A stretch of DNA of 64,000 bases from JAHDVS01 sp964370985 (lineage in GTDB: Bacteria; Actinomycetota; Thermoleophilia; Gaiellales; Gaiellaceae), in contig CAYJLE010000003.1 of assembly GCA_964370985.1 (NCBI GenBank), forward strand, positions 83,329 through 147,328, read 5' to 3'. Positions within the stretch are counted from its first letter, which is position 1. The number at the start of each line of letters is the position of its first letter. A program made the position numbers and the translations under genes. Shown here in pieces: positions 6,594 through 15,059 of this stretch. The notes under the pieces are model-generated. The model was given only the letters and a program-made list of their open reading frames with translations, was not told the origin of the DNA and ran no database searches.

Positions 6594-7700
6594 CTACGGG
6601 AGCTCGATCACGGTGCGGATGCCCTCCTGGCGCTCCATCGTCGCGAAGGCATTGTTGACGGCGTCGAGCGGCACGCGCGCGGTCACGAGCGCGTCGACGT
6701 CGATCTCCCCGGCCAGCCAGCGCTCGACGAGCCGGGGCACCTGCGTGCGTCCCTTGACGCCTCCGAACGAGGAGCCGGCGACGTGCCGGCCGGTGATCAG
6801 GAGGCGCGGGACGATCTCGAGCAGCTCCCCCTTGCCTGCGACGCCGATCATCGTGGCGAGCCCCCACGCCTCCCGCGCCGCCTCGACCGCTTGCCGCATC
6901 ACCGCGACGTTCCCGGTCGCCTCGAACGTGTAGTCGAAGCCGAAGCCGCCGGTCTCCGAGCGCAGCCACTCGACCGTGTCCGCGCCGGCGAGGCGCGTGT
7001 CGGTCGCCCCGTGGTGGCGCGCCTGCGCGAGGCGCGACTCGGCCAGGTCGATCGCGACGATCCGCCCGGCGCCCGCCAGGCGACAGCCGATCACCGCGCC
7101 GAGCCCGACGAGCCCGCAGCCGAAGACCGCGCAGGTCGAGCCGGGCTCCACGCGCGCCGTATAGAGGGCGGCGCCGATCCCGGTCGAGAGCCCGCAGGCG
7201 AACGGGGCGCAGCCGGCAAGCGCCGCCTCCGGGCTCACCTTCGCGAGCGCGATCTCGGGCATGACGGTGTACTCGGCGAACGTGGACGTGCCCATGAAGT
7301 GGCGCAGCGGCTCGCCGTCGCGCGAGAAGCGCGTCGTCCCGTCGGGGAGGAAGCCGAGCCCCTGCTGGTCGCGGATCGCGACGCAGCGGTTCGTGCGCGG
7401 ACTCCGGCAGTGGACGCACTCGCCGCACTCGGGGGCGAACAGGGTCACGACGTGGTCGCCGGGGCGCACGAGCGTGACGCCCTCGCCGACCCCCTCGACC
7501 ACGCCCGCGCCCTCGTGGCCGAGCACGCACGGGACGTACCCGGTCGGGTCGGCGCCCGACGCGGTGTAGAGATCCGTGTGGCAGACGCCGCACGCGACGA
7601 GCCGGACGAGCGCCTCGCCCGCCCTCGGCTCGGCGAGGTCGACCTCCTGCACCACGAGCGGCCGGCCGAACTCCTCGAGGACGGCGGCCCGGACCTTCAC
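6594..7700 (-). CDS. Class III (S-hydroxymethyl-thiol) zinc alcohol dehydrogenase
   Basis: This 368-residue medium-chain dehydrogenase starts at GTG. Catalytic zinc ligands lie in CGVCHTDLY and GHEGAGVVE, and the structural zinc site is CGECVHCRSPRTNRC. The blocks LPDGTTRFSRDGEP, FMGTSTFAEYTV and GSSFGGVKGRTQVP are hallmarks of class III alcohol dehydrogenases, which oxidise formaldehyde bound to glutathione or another thiol using NAD. Actinobacteria often use mycothiol instead. It is followed by an MBL hydrolase and could detoxify formaldehyde released by the methylamine demethylases elsewhere in the window. The cofactor thiol is not shown by the sequence. Confidence 0.88.
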   Translation of the reverse strand: MKVRAAVLEEFGRPLVVQEVDLAEPRAGEALVRLVACGVCHTDLYTASGADPTGYVPCVLGHEGAGVVEGVGEGVTLVRPGDHVVTLFAPECGECVHCRSPRTNRCVAIRDQQGLGFLPDGTTRFSRDGEPLRHFMGTSTFAEYTVMPEIALAKVSPEAALAGCAPFACGLSTGIGAALYTARVEPGSTCAVFGCGLVGLGAVIGCRLAGAGRIVAIDLAESRLAQARHHGATDTRLAGADTVEWLRSETGGFGFDYTFEATGNVAVMRQAVEAAREAWGLATMIGVAGKGELLEIVPRLLITGRHVAGSSFGGVKGRTQVPRLVERWLAGEIDVDALVTARVPLDAVNNAFATMERQEGIRTVIELP

Positions 7701-7710
7701 GGGCGGGATG

Positions 7711-8385
7711 CTAGCTGGCCGGGTGCCTCGCGGCCCGGGCGGCGTCGAGGTCGAGCGCGTAGGCGGGCGGCTCGAGCCCCGGAGCGAGGCCGGGCGCCGG
7801 TACCGGCGCCCCCGCGCGCACGGCGAGGGGGACGACGCCAGCCCAGACCGGGTAGTCCAGGTCGGCGCCGCTGTCGCCGGGCGGCCCCTGTCGCAGCTTG
7901 GCGGAGCACTCCTCGAGCGGGAGTGCGGCAACGGTGGTCGCCTTCAGCTCGCTCGCGCTCGGCGGGCGCACCTCGGCCCAGCGGCCAGGCACGAGCTGCT
8001 CGGTGAACGCCTCGAGCGCGCGCAGCTTCTCGTCGGGGTCGTCGACCAGGCGCGCGGTCCCGAGCACGATCGCCGAGCGGTAGTTCGCCGACTGGTTGTA
8101 GGCGGTGCGCGCGAGCACGAGGCCGTCGACGATCGTGACGGTCAGGCAGACCGGCACGCCCGCGGCGAGCGTCCGGAACATCCGGCTCGCCGCCGAGCCG
8201 TGCACGTAGACCGTGTCGTCGACGCGCGCGTGCAGCGTCGGGATCACGTACGGCTGTCCGTCGTGGACGAAGCCGAGGTGGCAGACGAGCGCCTCGTCGA
8301 GAATCGAGTCGACGGCCGCGCGGTCGTAGGCGCCCCGCTCGGGGTGGCGGCGGACGCGGATGCGGTCGGTGGCGGGTTTCCTCAT
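7711..8385 (-). CDS. Pyridoxamine 5'-phosphate oxidase family flavoprotein
   Basis: This 224-residue split-barrel FMN protein opens with a basic segment. ILDEALVCHLGFVHDGQPYV is the FMN-barrel strand pair of the family that includes nitroimidazole-resistance-like proteins. Residues 75-110 (GSAASRMFRTLAAGVPV) supply the second flavin-contact region. It faces a MocR-type regulator across only 18 bases, a common arrangement in actinobacteria in which the regulator controls its neighbour. The natural substrate is unknown; FMN- or F420-linked reduction are both possible. Confidence 0.8.
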   Translation of the reverse strand: MRKPATDRIRVRRHPERGAYDRAAVDSILDEALVCHLGFVHDGQPYVIPTLHARVDDTVYVHGSAASRMFRTLAAGVPVCLTVTIVDGLVLARTAYNQSANYRSAIVLGTARLVDDPDEKLRALEAFTEQLVPGRWAEVRPPSASELKATTVAALPLEECSAKLRQGPPGDSGADLDYPVWAGVVPLAVRAGAPVPAPGLAPGLEPPAYALDLDAARAARHPAS

Positions 8386-8403
8386 TTGTTATAGTACAGA
8401 TCG
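8386..8403. promoter_or_regulatory. 18-bp divergent promoter and operator
   Basis: Only 18 bases separate the two divergent start codons. TATAGT is a -10 for the plus strand, and its complement gives TACTAT for the minus strand; both lie within about 10 bases of their start codons, predicting leaderless mRNAs. The dyad TGT-N6-ACA overlaps both boxes and would suit the MocR regulator. Confidence 0.45.
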
Positions 8404-9732
8404 ATGACTGAGCCAGCACAGTACCAGATCAAGGGCACGAGCGCAAGCGAGATCGCGGGGAGCGTCGAGGCGCTCGTCGCGGCGGGCGTGCTCGCTTCCG
8501 GCGAGCGTCTGCCCGCGGTGCGCCGCCTCGCTGGTGAGCTCGGCGTCAGCCCGGCCACGGTCGCGGCGGCGTTCCGGGAGCTCGCGCGGCGCGGCATCGT
8601 CGTCGGGCGGGAGCGCCGCGGGGTTGCCGTCAGCGCTCGCCCGCCGCTCGCGGGCCGGCGCCCGTCCCGGCCGGTTCCGCCCGGAGTCCGCGACCTCGCG
8701 ACCGGGAACCCCGACCCGGCGCTGCTGCCCGACCTCGCCGCCGTGCTCCGCTCGCTCGACCCGCCCGGCTACCTCTACGGGGAGGAACCCGTCGTGCCCG
8801 CCCTCGCCGCGGCGGTCCGGGCCGGGCTCGAGCGCCTCGGCGTACCGGCCGGGAACGTCTGCGTCGTTTCCGGCGCCCTCGACGGGGTCGAGCGCGCGCT
8901 CGAGGCCTGGCTGCGCCCGGGCGACCGGGTCGCGCTCGAGGACCCCGGCTACGGCAGCACGCTCGACCTCGTGCGGGCGCTCGGGCTCGTGCCGGTGGCC
9001 GTGCCGCTCGACGACGCGGGCATGCTCCCCGGCGCTCTCGCCCGGGCGCTCGAGGCGGGCTGCCGGGCCCTCGTCATCACTCCGCGTGGCCAGAACCCGA
9101 CCGGCGCCGCGCTCGACGCGGGCCGGGCGGAGGAGCTGCGGGGGCTGCTCGCCGCGGCGCCGGACGTGCTCGTCGTCGAGGACGACCACCTGGGAGCGGT
9201 CGCGGGCGTCCCCCCGTACACCACGGTGGGCGCTCGCGAGCGCTGGGCCTTCGTCCGCTCGGTCGCGAAGTCGCTCGGGCCGGATCTGCGGCTCGCGTTC
9301 CTGGCCGGGGACGCGACCACGGTCGCCCGCGTCGAGGGGCGGCTCGGGCTCGGCCCGGGCTGGGTCAGCCGGCTGCTCCAGCACGCCGTGCTCTCGCTGC
9401 TCTCGGACCCGGCCACGGGGCCGCTGCTCGAACGGGCAGCCGGGACCTACCGGGCGCGGCGGGAGGCCCTGATCGGCGAGCTCGCCGCGCGGGGACTCGA
9501 GGCTCGCGGGCGCAGCGGCCTGAACGTCTGGGTGCCGGTCCCCGACGAGGAGGCCGCCGCCGCCGCCCTGCTCGAGGCGGGCTACGCCGTCGCCCCGGGC
9601 TCGCGCTACCGCCTCGAGAGCCCCCCGGCGGTCCGCGTCACGACCGCGGCGCTCGACCCCGGGGAGGCAGGCCAGGTCGCGGCAGCGCTGGCAGGAGCCT
9701 TCGCCGGCACGCGCCGGACGCGAGCGGCCTGA
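8404..9732 (+). CDS. MocR-type transcriptional regulator (GntR domain plus aminotransferase domain)
   Basis: Of 442 residues, about 10-75 form a GntR winged helix (LPAVRRLAGELGVSPATVAA). From about residue 95 there is a fold-I aminotransferase-like domain with NPDPALLPDL, RGQNPTGAAL, the acidic VVEDDHLGA and the PLP lysine in SVAKSLGPDLRL. MocR regulators sense PLP or an amino compound through this domain. It is divergent from a PPOX-family gene and probably controls it. The lysine is present, so PLP binding is expected. The effector cannot be read from sequence. Confidence 0.88.
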   Translation: MTEPAQYQIKGTSASEIAGSVEALVAAGVLASGERLPAVRRLAGELGVSPATVAAAFRELARRGIVVGRERRGVAVSARPPLAGRRPSRPVPPGVRDLATGNPDPALLPDLAAVLRSLDPPGYLYGEEPVVPALAAAVRAGLERLGVPAGNVCVVSGALDGVERALEAWLRPGDRVALEDPGYGSTLDLVRALGLVPVAVPLDDAGMLPGALARALEAGCRALVITPRGQNPTGAALDAGRAEELRGLLAAAPDVLVVEDDHLGAVAGVPPYTTVGARERWAFVRSVAKSLGPDLRLAFLAGDATTVARVEGRLGLGPGWVSRLLQHAVLSLLSDPATGPLLERAAGTYRARREALIGELAARGLEARGRSGLNVWVPVPDEEAAAAALLEAGYAVAPGSRYRLESPPAVRVTTAALDPGEAGQVAAALAGAFAGTRRTRAA

Positions 9733-11091
9733 TCAGGTCTTCTTGCCCGGGTTGAAGAGCCCCTTCGGATCGAAGGCTTGCTTCACGGCCGCGTGCAGCT
9801 CGAGCGCACGGGGGCTCCACTGGCGGGCGAGCTGGCCGCGCTTCAGCCAGCCGAGCCCGTGCTCGCCGGAGACCGAGCCGCCGAGCGAGACCCCGAGCGC
9901 GGCCACGTCCTCGGCCGCCGCGCGGGCCCGCTCGACGGCGCCTGGCACCTTCGGGTCGAAGAGGAAGTTCGCGTGCAGGTTGCCGTCGCCCGCGTGGCCG
10001 AAGCTGATCGCCTCGAGCCCGTGGCGGGCGCCGATCGTGGGCACGGCCTCGATCGCCTCGGCGAGCCGGTCGACGGGCACGGCGATGTCCTCGCCGAGCT
10101 TGCTGCCCCACTTGGACGTCGCCGCGAACGCGATCCCCTCGCGCCAGCGCCACAGCTCGGCAGCCTCGGCGGCGGACTCGGGCGCCCGGATGGCGAGCGC
10201 CGTCTCGCCGAGCACCTCGACGAGGTCGGCGCGCAGGCGCGCCGCTTCCTCGCGCGTGCCGTCGGCCTCGGTCAGGAGCATGAACCCGGCCGCCCGCGGC
10301 ACGCAGCCCGGGAAGGCGGGCGCCGCGATCGCGAGCGTTGCCCCGTCGAGGTACTCGAGGGTGGCCGGGACGAGGCCGCTCCCGAGCACGCGCTCGATCG
10401 CCTCGCAGCCGGCATCCGTCCCGTCGAAGAACGAGACGACCGGCAGGGCCGCTTCCGGGGCGGGCGCGAGGCGAAGCCAGACGGCGGTCACGATCCCGAG
10501 CGTGCCCTCCGAGCCGACGAGCAGGCCGCGCAGGTCGTAGCCGGACTGGTCCTTGCGGATCGGGCCGCCGACCGTGACGAGCTCGCCCGGGGCGACGACG
10601 GCCTCGAGCCCGGTCACCCAGCGGCCTGTGACGCCGTACTTGAAGGCGTGCGGCCCGCCAGCGTTCGTGGCCACGTTGCCCCCGATCTGCGACTGCTCGG
10701 CCGCGCCCGGGTCGGGCGGGAAGTGGAGGCCGCTCTCCCGGGCGAGCCGCCGCACCTCGGCCGTGCGCACGCCCGCCTCGGCGTGCATGCGCCAGGCGAG
10801 CGGATCGAAGGCCCGCACGCGCGCGAGCCGCTCGAGCGCGACGACGACCCCGCCGGCCACGGGGACGGCGCCGCCCGCGAAGCCCGTGCCGCCGCCGCGC
10901 GGCACGATCGGTACGCCGCGCTCGTAGCACCAGGCGACGACCCGCGCGACCGCGTCCGCGGTACGCGGCAGGACGATCGCGTCCGCGTGTCCGCGCAGTC
11001 CGAGCGTCGAGGTCGCGTCCCCGAGGTAGGGCGCCGTGTCGCCCGGGAGAACGCCTTCGGCGCCGACGATCCGCTCGAGCTCAGCGCGCAA
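9733..11091 (-). CDS. GlcD-like FAD-linked oxidase (glycolate / D-lactate dehydrogenase type)
   Basis: A 452-residue flavoprotein with an N-terminal PCMH-type FAD domain (VPRGGGTGFAGGAVPVAGGV, QIGGNVATNAGGPHAFKYG) and a C-terminal FAD-linked oxidase domain ending SGEHGLGWLKRGQL and FDPKGLFNPGK. The family oxidises 2-hydroxy acids such as glycolate or D-lactate. The start is hard to place: I chose TTG at 11091, which overlaps the preceding gene by 11 bases and gives the usual short lead before YLGDAT. No GlcE/GlcF partner or iron-sulfur domain is next to it, so the electron acceptor is unclear. It follows a decarboxylase on the same strand. Confidence 0.82.
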   Translation of the reverse strand: MRAELERIVGAEGVLPGDTAPYLGDATSTLGLRGHADAIVLPRTADAVARVVAWCYERGVPIVPRGGGTGFAGGAVPVAGGVVVALERLARVRAFDPLAWRMHAEAGVRTAEVRRLARESGLHFPPDPGAAEQSQIGGNVATNAGGPHAFKYGVTGRWVTGLEAVVAPGELVTVGGPIRKDQSGYDLRGLLVGSEGTLGIVTAVWLRLAPAPEAALPVVSFFDGTDAGCEAIERVLGSGLVPATLEYLDGATLAIAAPAFPGCVPRAAGFMLLTEADGTREEAARLRADLVEVLGETALAIRAPESAAEAAELWRWREGIAFAATSKWGSKLGEDIAVPVDRLAEAIEAVPTIGARHGLEAISFGHAGDGNLHANFLFDPKVPGAVERARAAAEDVAALGVSLGGSVSGEHGLGWLKRGQLARQWSPRALELHAAVKQAFDPKGLFNPGKKT

Positions 11092-12502
11092 CGACGCGGA
11101 TGGTCGCGAGTGACGGGTCGGCGCAGTAGGCGAGCCGCGTGCCGGTCGCGGCCGCCTCGGCCAGCGCCTCGAGCAGCGGCGCGGAGAGCAGCTCGCCGGG
11201 CGCGATCGCGGGGATCCCGGGCGGGTAGGGCGCCACGGTCTCGGCAGCGATGCGGCCCGCGGCAGCCGCCGCACGCACGGTCTCGCGCGGGGCGAAGAAG
11301 GCCTCGCGCGGGCCCAGGGCGACCTCGGGCTCGACGCCCCAGACGGCGCTCGCGCCGCCGGCCGTGCGAGCCTCACCGCGGCGGCGCTCGAGCGAGCGGG
11401 TGAGCGCCGAGACGAGCCGCCCGACGCTCTCCTCGCTGTCGCCGATCGTGATCAGCGGGACGAGCGTGTCGCGATTCGCGAGCTCGACGCGGACGCCCTC
11501 AGCCCAGAGGTCGCGCTCGACCTCGATCCCGTCGGCGCCGGTTCCGGCAAGCGCCAGCACGAGCTTGGCCGGGTCGTAGGCCCACCCGGCGCCCGGGCCG
11601 AGCAGGCGCAGCCCCTCGATCGTCGCCAGCTCCGCCCGCGCCCGGGCGACCAGGGCGAGCGCCCCGGCGAGCAGTTCCTCGCCTCGTACGGCGAGCAGGG
11701 CGCGAGTGCTGTCGAGGCTCGCGAGGATCCCGGCGGAGGGGCTCGTCGTGTTCAGGGCGTCGAAGCCTTCGCGCAGCCGGTCGAGGTCGAGGCGCCCCTC
11801 CCGCGCGAGCAGGTAGGCGCTCTGCGTGAAGCCCGTCAGCGTCTTGTGGGCCGACGTGACGAGCGCGTCGGCCCCGAGCGCGAGCGCGTGCGGCGGCAGG
11901 GCGGGGTGGAAGCCCAGGTAGGCGCCCCAGGCCTGGTCGACTGCCAGCGGGACGCCGGCGGTGCGGCACGTGGCGGCGATCGCGGCGACGTCGCTCGAGA
12001 CGCCGACGAAGTTGGGCTCGACGAGGAAGACGCCGCGCGCGTCCGGGTGCGCCTCGAGCGCCGCCGCGACCCGCTCCGCCGGGACGCCGAGCGCGAGCCC
12101 GGTCTCCGGATCGACGTCCGGGCGCACCCAGACGGGGTCGAGCCCGGCCAGCACGAGCCCGGCGAACAGCGACTTGTGCAGGCCGCGGCAGACGACGACG
12201 CGATCGCCCGGCTTGCCGGCGGCGAGCGCGAGCGCCTGGTTTCCCTGCGTCGAGCCGTTGACGCAGAAGCGACACCAGTCCGCGCCCCACAGCCCGGCGG
12301 CGAGGCGCTCGGCGCTTCCGAGCACGTCCCCGGACAGGTGCAGGTCGTCCGCGCCGGCGGAGAGCGGGGCGTCGGCGGCGAGCAGCGGGTCGGTCAGGCC
12401 GGGTGCCCGCTTGTGCCCCGGGGTCGTGAACGGTGTGATCGCGGGGTCGGCGAGAAACGCCCGGACGGCGTCGGCGAGCGGCGTCTCGGCCTGCGAGGAC
12501 AT
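11081..12502 (-). CDS. Orn/Lys/Arg decarboxylase-family PLP enzyme
   Basis: A 473-residue fold-I PLP protein. FTTPGHKRAPGL near the N-terminus is the family's entry motif, NGSTQGNQALALA follows, and the Schiff-base lysine is in SAHKTLTGFTQSAYL (about residue 222). The family decarboxylates arginine, lysine or ornithine to polyamine precursors. This copy is of the short type (under 500 residues) found in Gram-positives and cyanobacteria. It overlaps the GlcD-like gene by 11 bases. With polyamine uptake and breakdown genes nearby, an amine-forming role is plausible, but the substrate is not shown. Confidence 0.85.
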   Translation of the reverse strand: MSSQAETPLADAVRAFLADPAITPFTTPGHKRAPGLTDPLLAADAPLSAGADDLHLSGDVLGSAERLAAGLWGADWCRFCVNGSTQGNQALALAAGKPGDRVVVCRGLHKSLFAGLVLAGLDPVWVRPDVDPETGLALGVPAERVAAALEAHPDARGVFLVEPNFVGVSSDVAAIAATCRTAGVPLAVDQAWGAYLGFHPALPPHALALGADALVTSAHKTLTGFTQSAYLLAREGRLDLDRLREGFDALNTTSPSAGILASLDSTRALLAVRGEELLAGALALVARARAELATIEGLRLLGPGAGWAYDPAKLVLALAGTGADGIEVERDLWAEGVRVELANRDTLVPLITIGDSEESVGRLVSALTRSLERRRGEARTAGGASAVWGVEPEVALGPREAFFAPRETVRAAAAAGRIAAETVAPYPPGIPAIAPGELLSAPLLEALAEAAATGTRLAYCADPSLATIRVVAR

Positions 12503-12526
12503 CGAGATCGTCGATACTACGCAGCC

Positions 12527-13828
12527 GTGGCGGCCCGGGCGACGACGGTCGTGTTCTTTCCGGAGGGCGCGTTCGGCCCGACGAACAACTGCGTCGGGAT
12601 CGGCGACGTGCTGCGCCGCCACGGCGTGCGGGTCGTGTTCGCGGTCGAGGAGTCGTTCGCGGGCACGCTCGAGGCGAAGGGGTTCGAGGAGCGGCTGGTG
12701 CGCCTCGGGCCACCGCCGGAGCGCGAGGATGTCCCGGGGCAGTTCTGGAAGGACTTCATCGGCGACACCGCGCCGCTCTTTCGCCTGCCGACGATCGAGC
12801 AGCTCGGCTCGTTCCTGCAGCCGACCTGGCAGGCGCTCGTCGACGGGTCGAAGTACGTGGACGGGCGACTGGCCGAGATCTTCGCCGAGCTCGAGCCCGA
12901 CGTGATCGTCGAGGACAACGTCGTCGCGTTCCCCGCGATCGCGGCCTCCGGACGCCCGTGGGTGCGGATCGTCTCCTGCAACCCGCTCGAGCTGCGCGAT
13001 CCCGCCTTGCCGCCGGCGTTCTCCGGCTACCCGGCCGGCGACCGGACGGGCTGGGAGGAGTTCGAGGCGGAGCGCCGCCGCACCCACGAAGAGATGTGGC
13101 GCGACTTCGACGCGTTCGTCCGCAGCCGCGGGGCTCCGGGGCTGCCCGAGCTCGAGTTCGTCCACGAGTCGCCCTACCTGAACCTGTACGTCTACCCGCG
13201 CGAGGCCGACTACGAGCGCTCGCGGCCGCTCGCAGCGACGTGGCACCGGCTCGACACGTCGGTACGCGCAACCGACGAGCCCTGGTCGGTGCCCGACGAG
13301 CTCGCCGGCGGCGACGGCGGCCTCGTCTACCTCAGCCTCGGCAGCCTCGCCTCCGCCGATCTCGACCTGATGCGGGCGATCGTCGCCGAGCTGGCGGGCC
13401 CGCCGCACCGATACGTCGTCAGCAAGGGCCCGCAGGCGGACGAGCTCGAGCTCGCCCCGAACATGTGGGGCGCGGAGTTCCTGCCGCAGGCCTCCGTGCT
13501 GCCGTGCGTCGATCTGGTCGTCACCCACGGCGGCAACAACACGACGACCGAGTGCTTCTGGTTCGGCAAGCCGATGGTCGTGCTCCCCGTCTTCTGGGAC
13601 CAGTACGACAACGCCCAGCGCGTCCAGGAGCTCGGCTTCGGGCGGCGGCTCCCGGCCTACGCGTTCGAGCCGGGCGAGCTGCGGCGGGCCGTGGACGAGC
13701 TGCTCGCGGACGCCGACCTGCGCTCGCGCATGCGGGGCATCGCCGGTCGGCTCGCGACCGTGCCCGGCACGGAGAAGGCAGCTGGCCTGATCGAGCGCCT
13801 CGCCCGCGAGCGCGGCCCGGTCACCTGA
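12527..13828 (+). CDS. GT1-family UDP-sugar glycosyltransferase
   Basis: A 433-residue GT-B glycosyltransferase starting at GTG, 24 bases from the divergent decarboxylase. The N-terminal half begins TTVVFFPEGAFGPTN and the C-terminal donor domain carries THGGNNTTTECFWFGKPMVV, the nucleotide-sugar motif of the macrolide/UGT type. Family members attach a sugar to lipids, antibiotics or other small acceptors. It is followed one base later by a maltokinase-like kinase and then a SIS-domain gene, a run suggesting sugar or amino-sugar conjugate metabolism. A possible -10 (GATACT, 12513-12518) is only eight bases from the GTG, predicting a near-leaderless mRNA. Confidence 0.85.
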   Translation: MAARATTVVFFPEGAFGPTNNCVGIGDVLRRHGVRVVFAVEESFAGTLEAKGFEERLVRLGPPPEREDVPGQFWKDFIGDTAPLFRLPTIEQLGSFLQPTWQALVDGSKYVDGRLAEIFAELEPDVIVEDNVVAFPAIAASGRPWVRIVSCNPLELRDPALPPAFSGYPAGDRTGWEEFEAERRRTHEEMWRDFDAFVRSRGAPGLPELEFVHESPYLNLYVYPREADYERSRPLAATWHRLDTSVRATDEPWSVPDELAGGDGGLVYLSLGSLASADLDLMRAIVAELAGPPHRYVVSKGPQADELELAPNMWGAEFLPQASVLPCVDLVVTHGGNNTTTECFWFGKPMVVLPVFWDQYDNAQRVQELGFGRRLPAYAFEPGELRRAVDELLADADLRSRMRGIAGRLATVPGTEKAAGLIERLARERGPVT

Positions 13829-13829
13829 C

Positions 13830-15029
13830 GTGACGCTCGCGCGGGCGGCGCGCCTCGTCGCCTCCCTGGATCCGAGGCTGCTGGCGGGCGAGCGCTGGTT
13901 CGCGGGCAAGGAGCGCCCGGTCGAGTCGCTCTCGCTCGTCGACGCGGTCGAGGCCGGCGAGGGCGTGCTCGCGCTCGCCGACGTCCGCTTCGCCGCCGGG
14001 CCGCCCGAGCGCTACGCGCTCCCGGAGGGCTCGCCGCTCTGGGGGCCTCTGCTGGCCGCGCTCGCGGGCGGCGAGCGCGGGCGCTTTCGCTTCGTTCCCC
14101 GCGCGGAGCCCGCCGCCGTGCCGGCGGGCGCGGAGCGGCCGCTCGGGCGCGACCAGTCGAACACCTCCGTCGTGCTCGGCGAGCGGCTGGTCATCAAGTG
14201 CTACCGGCTGCTCTGGCCCGGGCCGCATCCGGAGGTCGAGGTCGCCTGCTACCTGACCCGGGCGGGATTCCGCCCGGTCCCGCCCGTCGCGGGATCGGTC
14301 GAGTGGCGGGGAGAGGACGGGCCGTGGACGGTCGCGCTCGTCCAGGAGCACGTCGCGGAGGCCGAGGACGGCTGGGCCTGGGCGCAGGCGGAGCTCGCGG
14401 CGTGGCGGCAGGGCCGGCACGACGTCGGCTGGGCTGCCGGTCTCGGCGAGCTCACCGCGGCGATGCACGCGGCGCTCGCCGGGGCGGTGGACGAGGCGCT
14501 GCGGCCGCGCCTGGCCGGGGCCGCGGACCTCGCGGGCTGGGTCGAGCGGGCCGAGCGAGGACTCGCCGACGCGGGGCTCGGCGGCGACGCCGCAGTCAGG
14601 GAGAGGCTCTCTGCTCTCGCCCATCCCGCCGGGCGGCCGCTCCTGACGCGGATCCACGGCGACTACCACGTCGGTCAGATCCTGCGCTCGCCGGCCGGCT
14701 GCCACCTCGCCGACTTCGAGGGCGAGCCGACGCGCCCCGCCGCGGAGCGCCGAGCGCTCGACACCCCGCTTCGCGACGTCGCCTCGATGCTGCGCTCATT
14801 CGACAACGCCGCCCGCTTCGCGCTGGGGGCGGGCGGCTCGGACGAGGGCTGGGTGGCGGCGGCGCGCAGGGCGTTCCTCGAGGCGTACGGGCCGGTCGAC
14901 GAGCCGCTGCTCGGTGCGCTCGAGCTCGAGAAGGCGGTCTACGAGCTCGTCTACGCCGTGCGCTTCCTGCCCGGGTGGATGCCCGTCGCTCGCGGCGGGC
15001 TCGCTGCGCTGCTCGGGCGCCGTCGCTGA
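13830..15029 (+). CDS. Maltokinase-like sugar kinase (maltose or glucosamine type)
   Basis: A 399-residue aminoglycoside-phosphotransferase-fold kinase with the N-terminal cap of maltokinases (LLAGERWFAGKERPVESL). The catalytic loop is LTRIHGDYHVGQILRSP, and the metal-binding block is LADFEGEP followed by PLRDVASMLRSFD. Maltokinases make maltose 1-phosphate; close relatives phosphorylate glucosamine. No trehalose/maltosyl-transfer genes (TreS, GlgE) are near, but a SIS-domain sugar isomerase follows, so an amino-sugar kinase is a fair alternative. It starts one base after the glycosyltransferase stop. Confidence 0.82.
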   Translation: MTLARAARLVASLDPRLLAGERWFAGKERPVESLSLVDAVEAGEGVLALADVRFAAGPPERYALPEGSPLWGPLLAALAGGERGRFRFVPRAEPAAVPAGAERPLGRDQSNTSVVLGERLVIKCYRLLWPGPHPEVEVACYLTRAGFRPVPPVAGSVEWRGEDGPWTVALVQEHVAEAEDGWAWAQAELAAWRQGRHDVGWAAGLGELTAAMHAALAGAVDEALRPRLAGAADLAGWVERAERGLADAGLGGDAAVRERLSALAHPAGRPLLTRIHGDYHVGQILRSPAGCHLADFEGEPTRPAAERRALDTPLRDVASMLRSFDNAARFALGAGGSDEGWVAAARRAFLEAYGPVDEPLLGALELEKAVYELVYAVRFLPGWMPVARGGLAALLGRRR

Positions 15030-15059
15030 CGCCGGCCCGGCTGCGTCAGAATTCCATCC

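Noticed and set aside
5904..8006. 700-codon open frame on the plus strand
   Set aside because: It runs antisense through the MBL and class III dehydrogenase genes, is Arg/Ala/Gly/Asp rich and has no domain; in such GC-rich DNA antisense frames stay open by chance.
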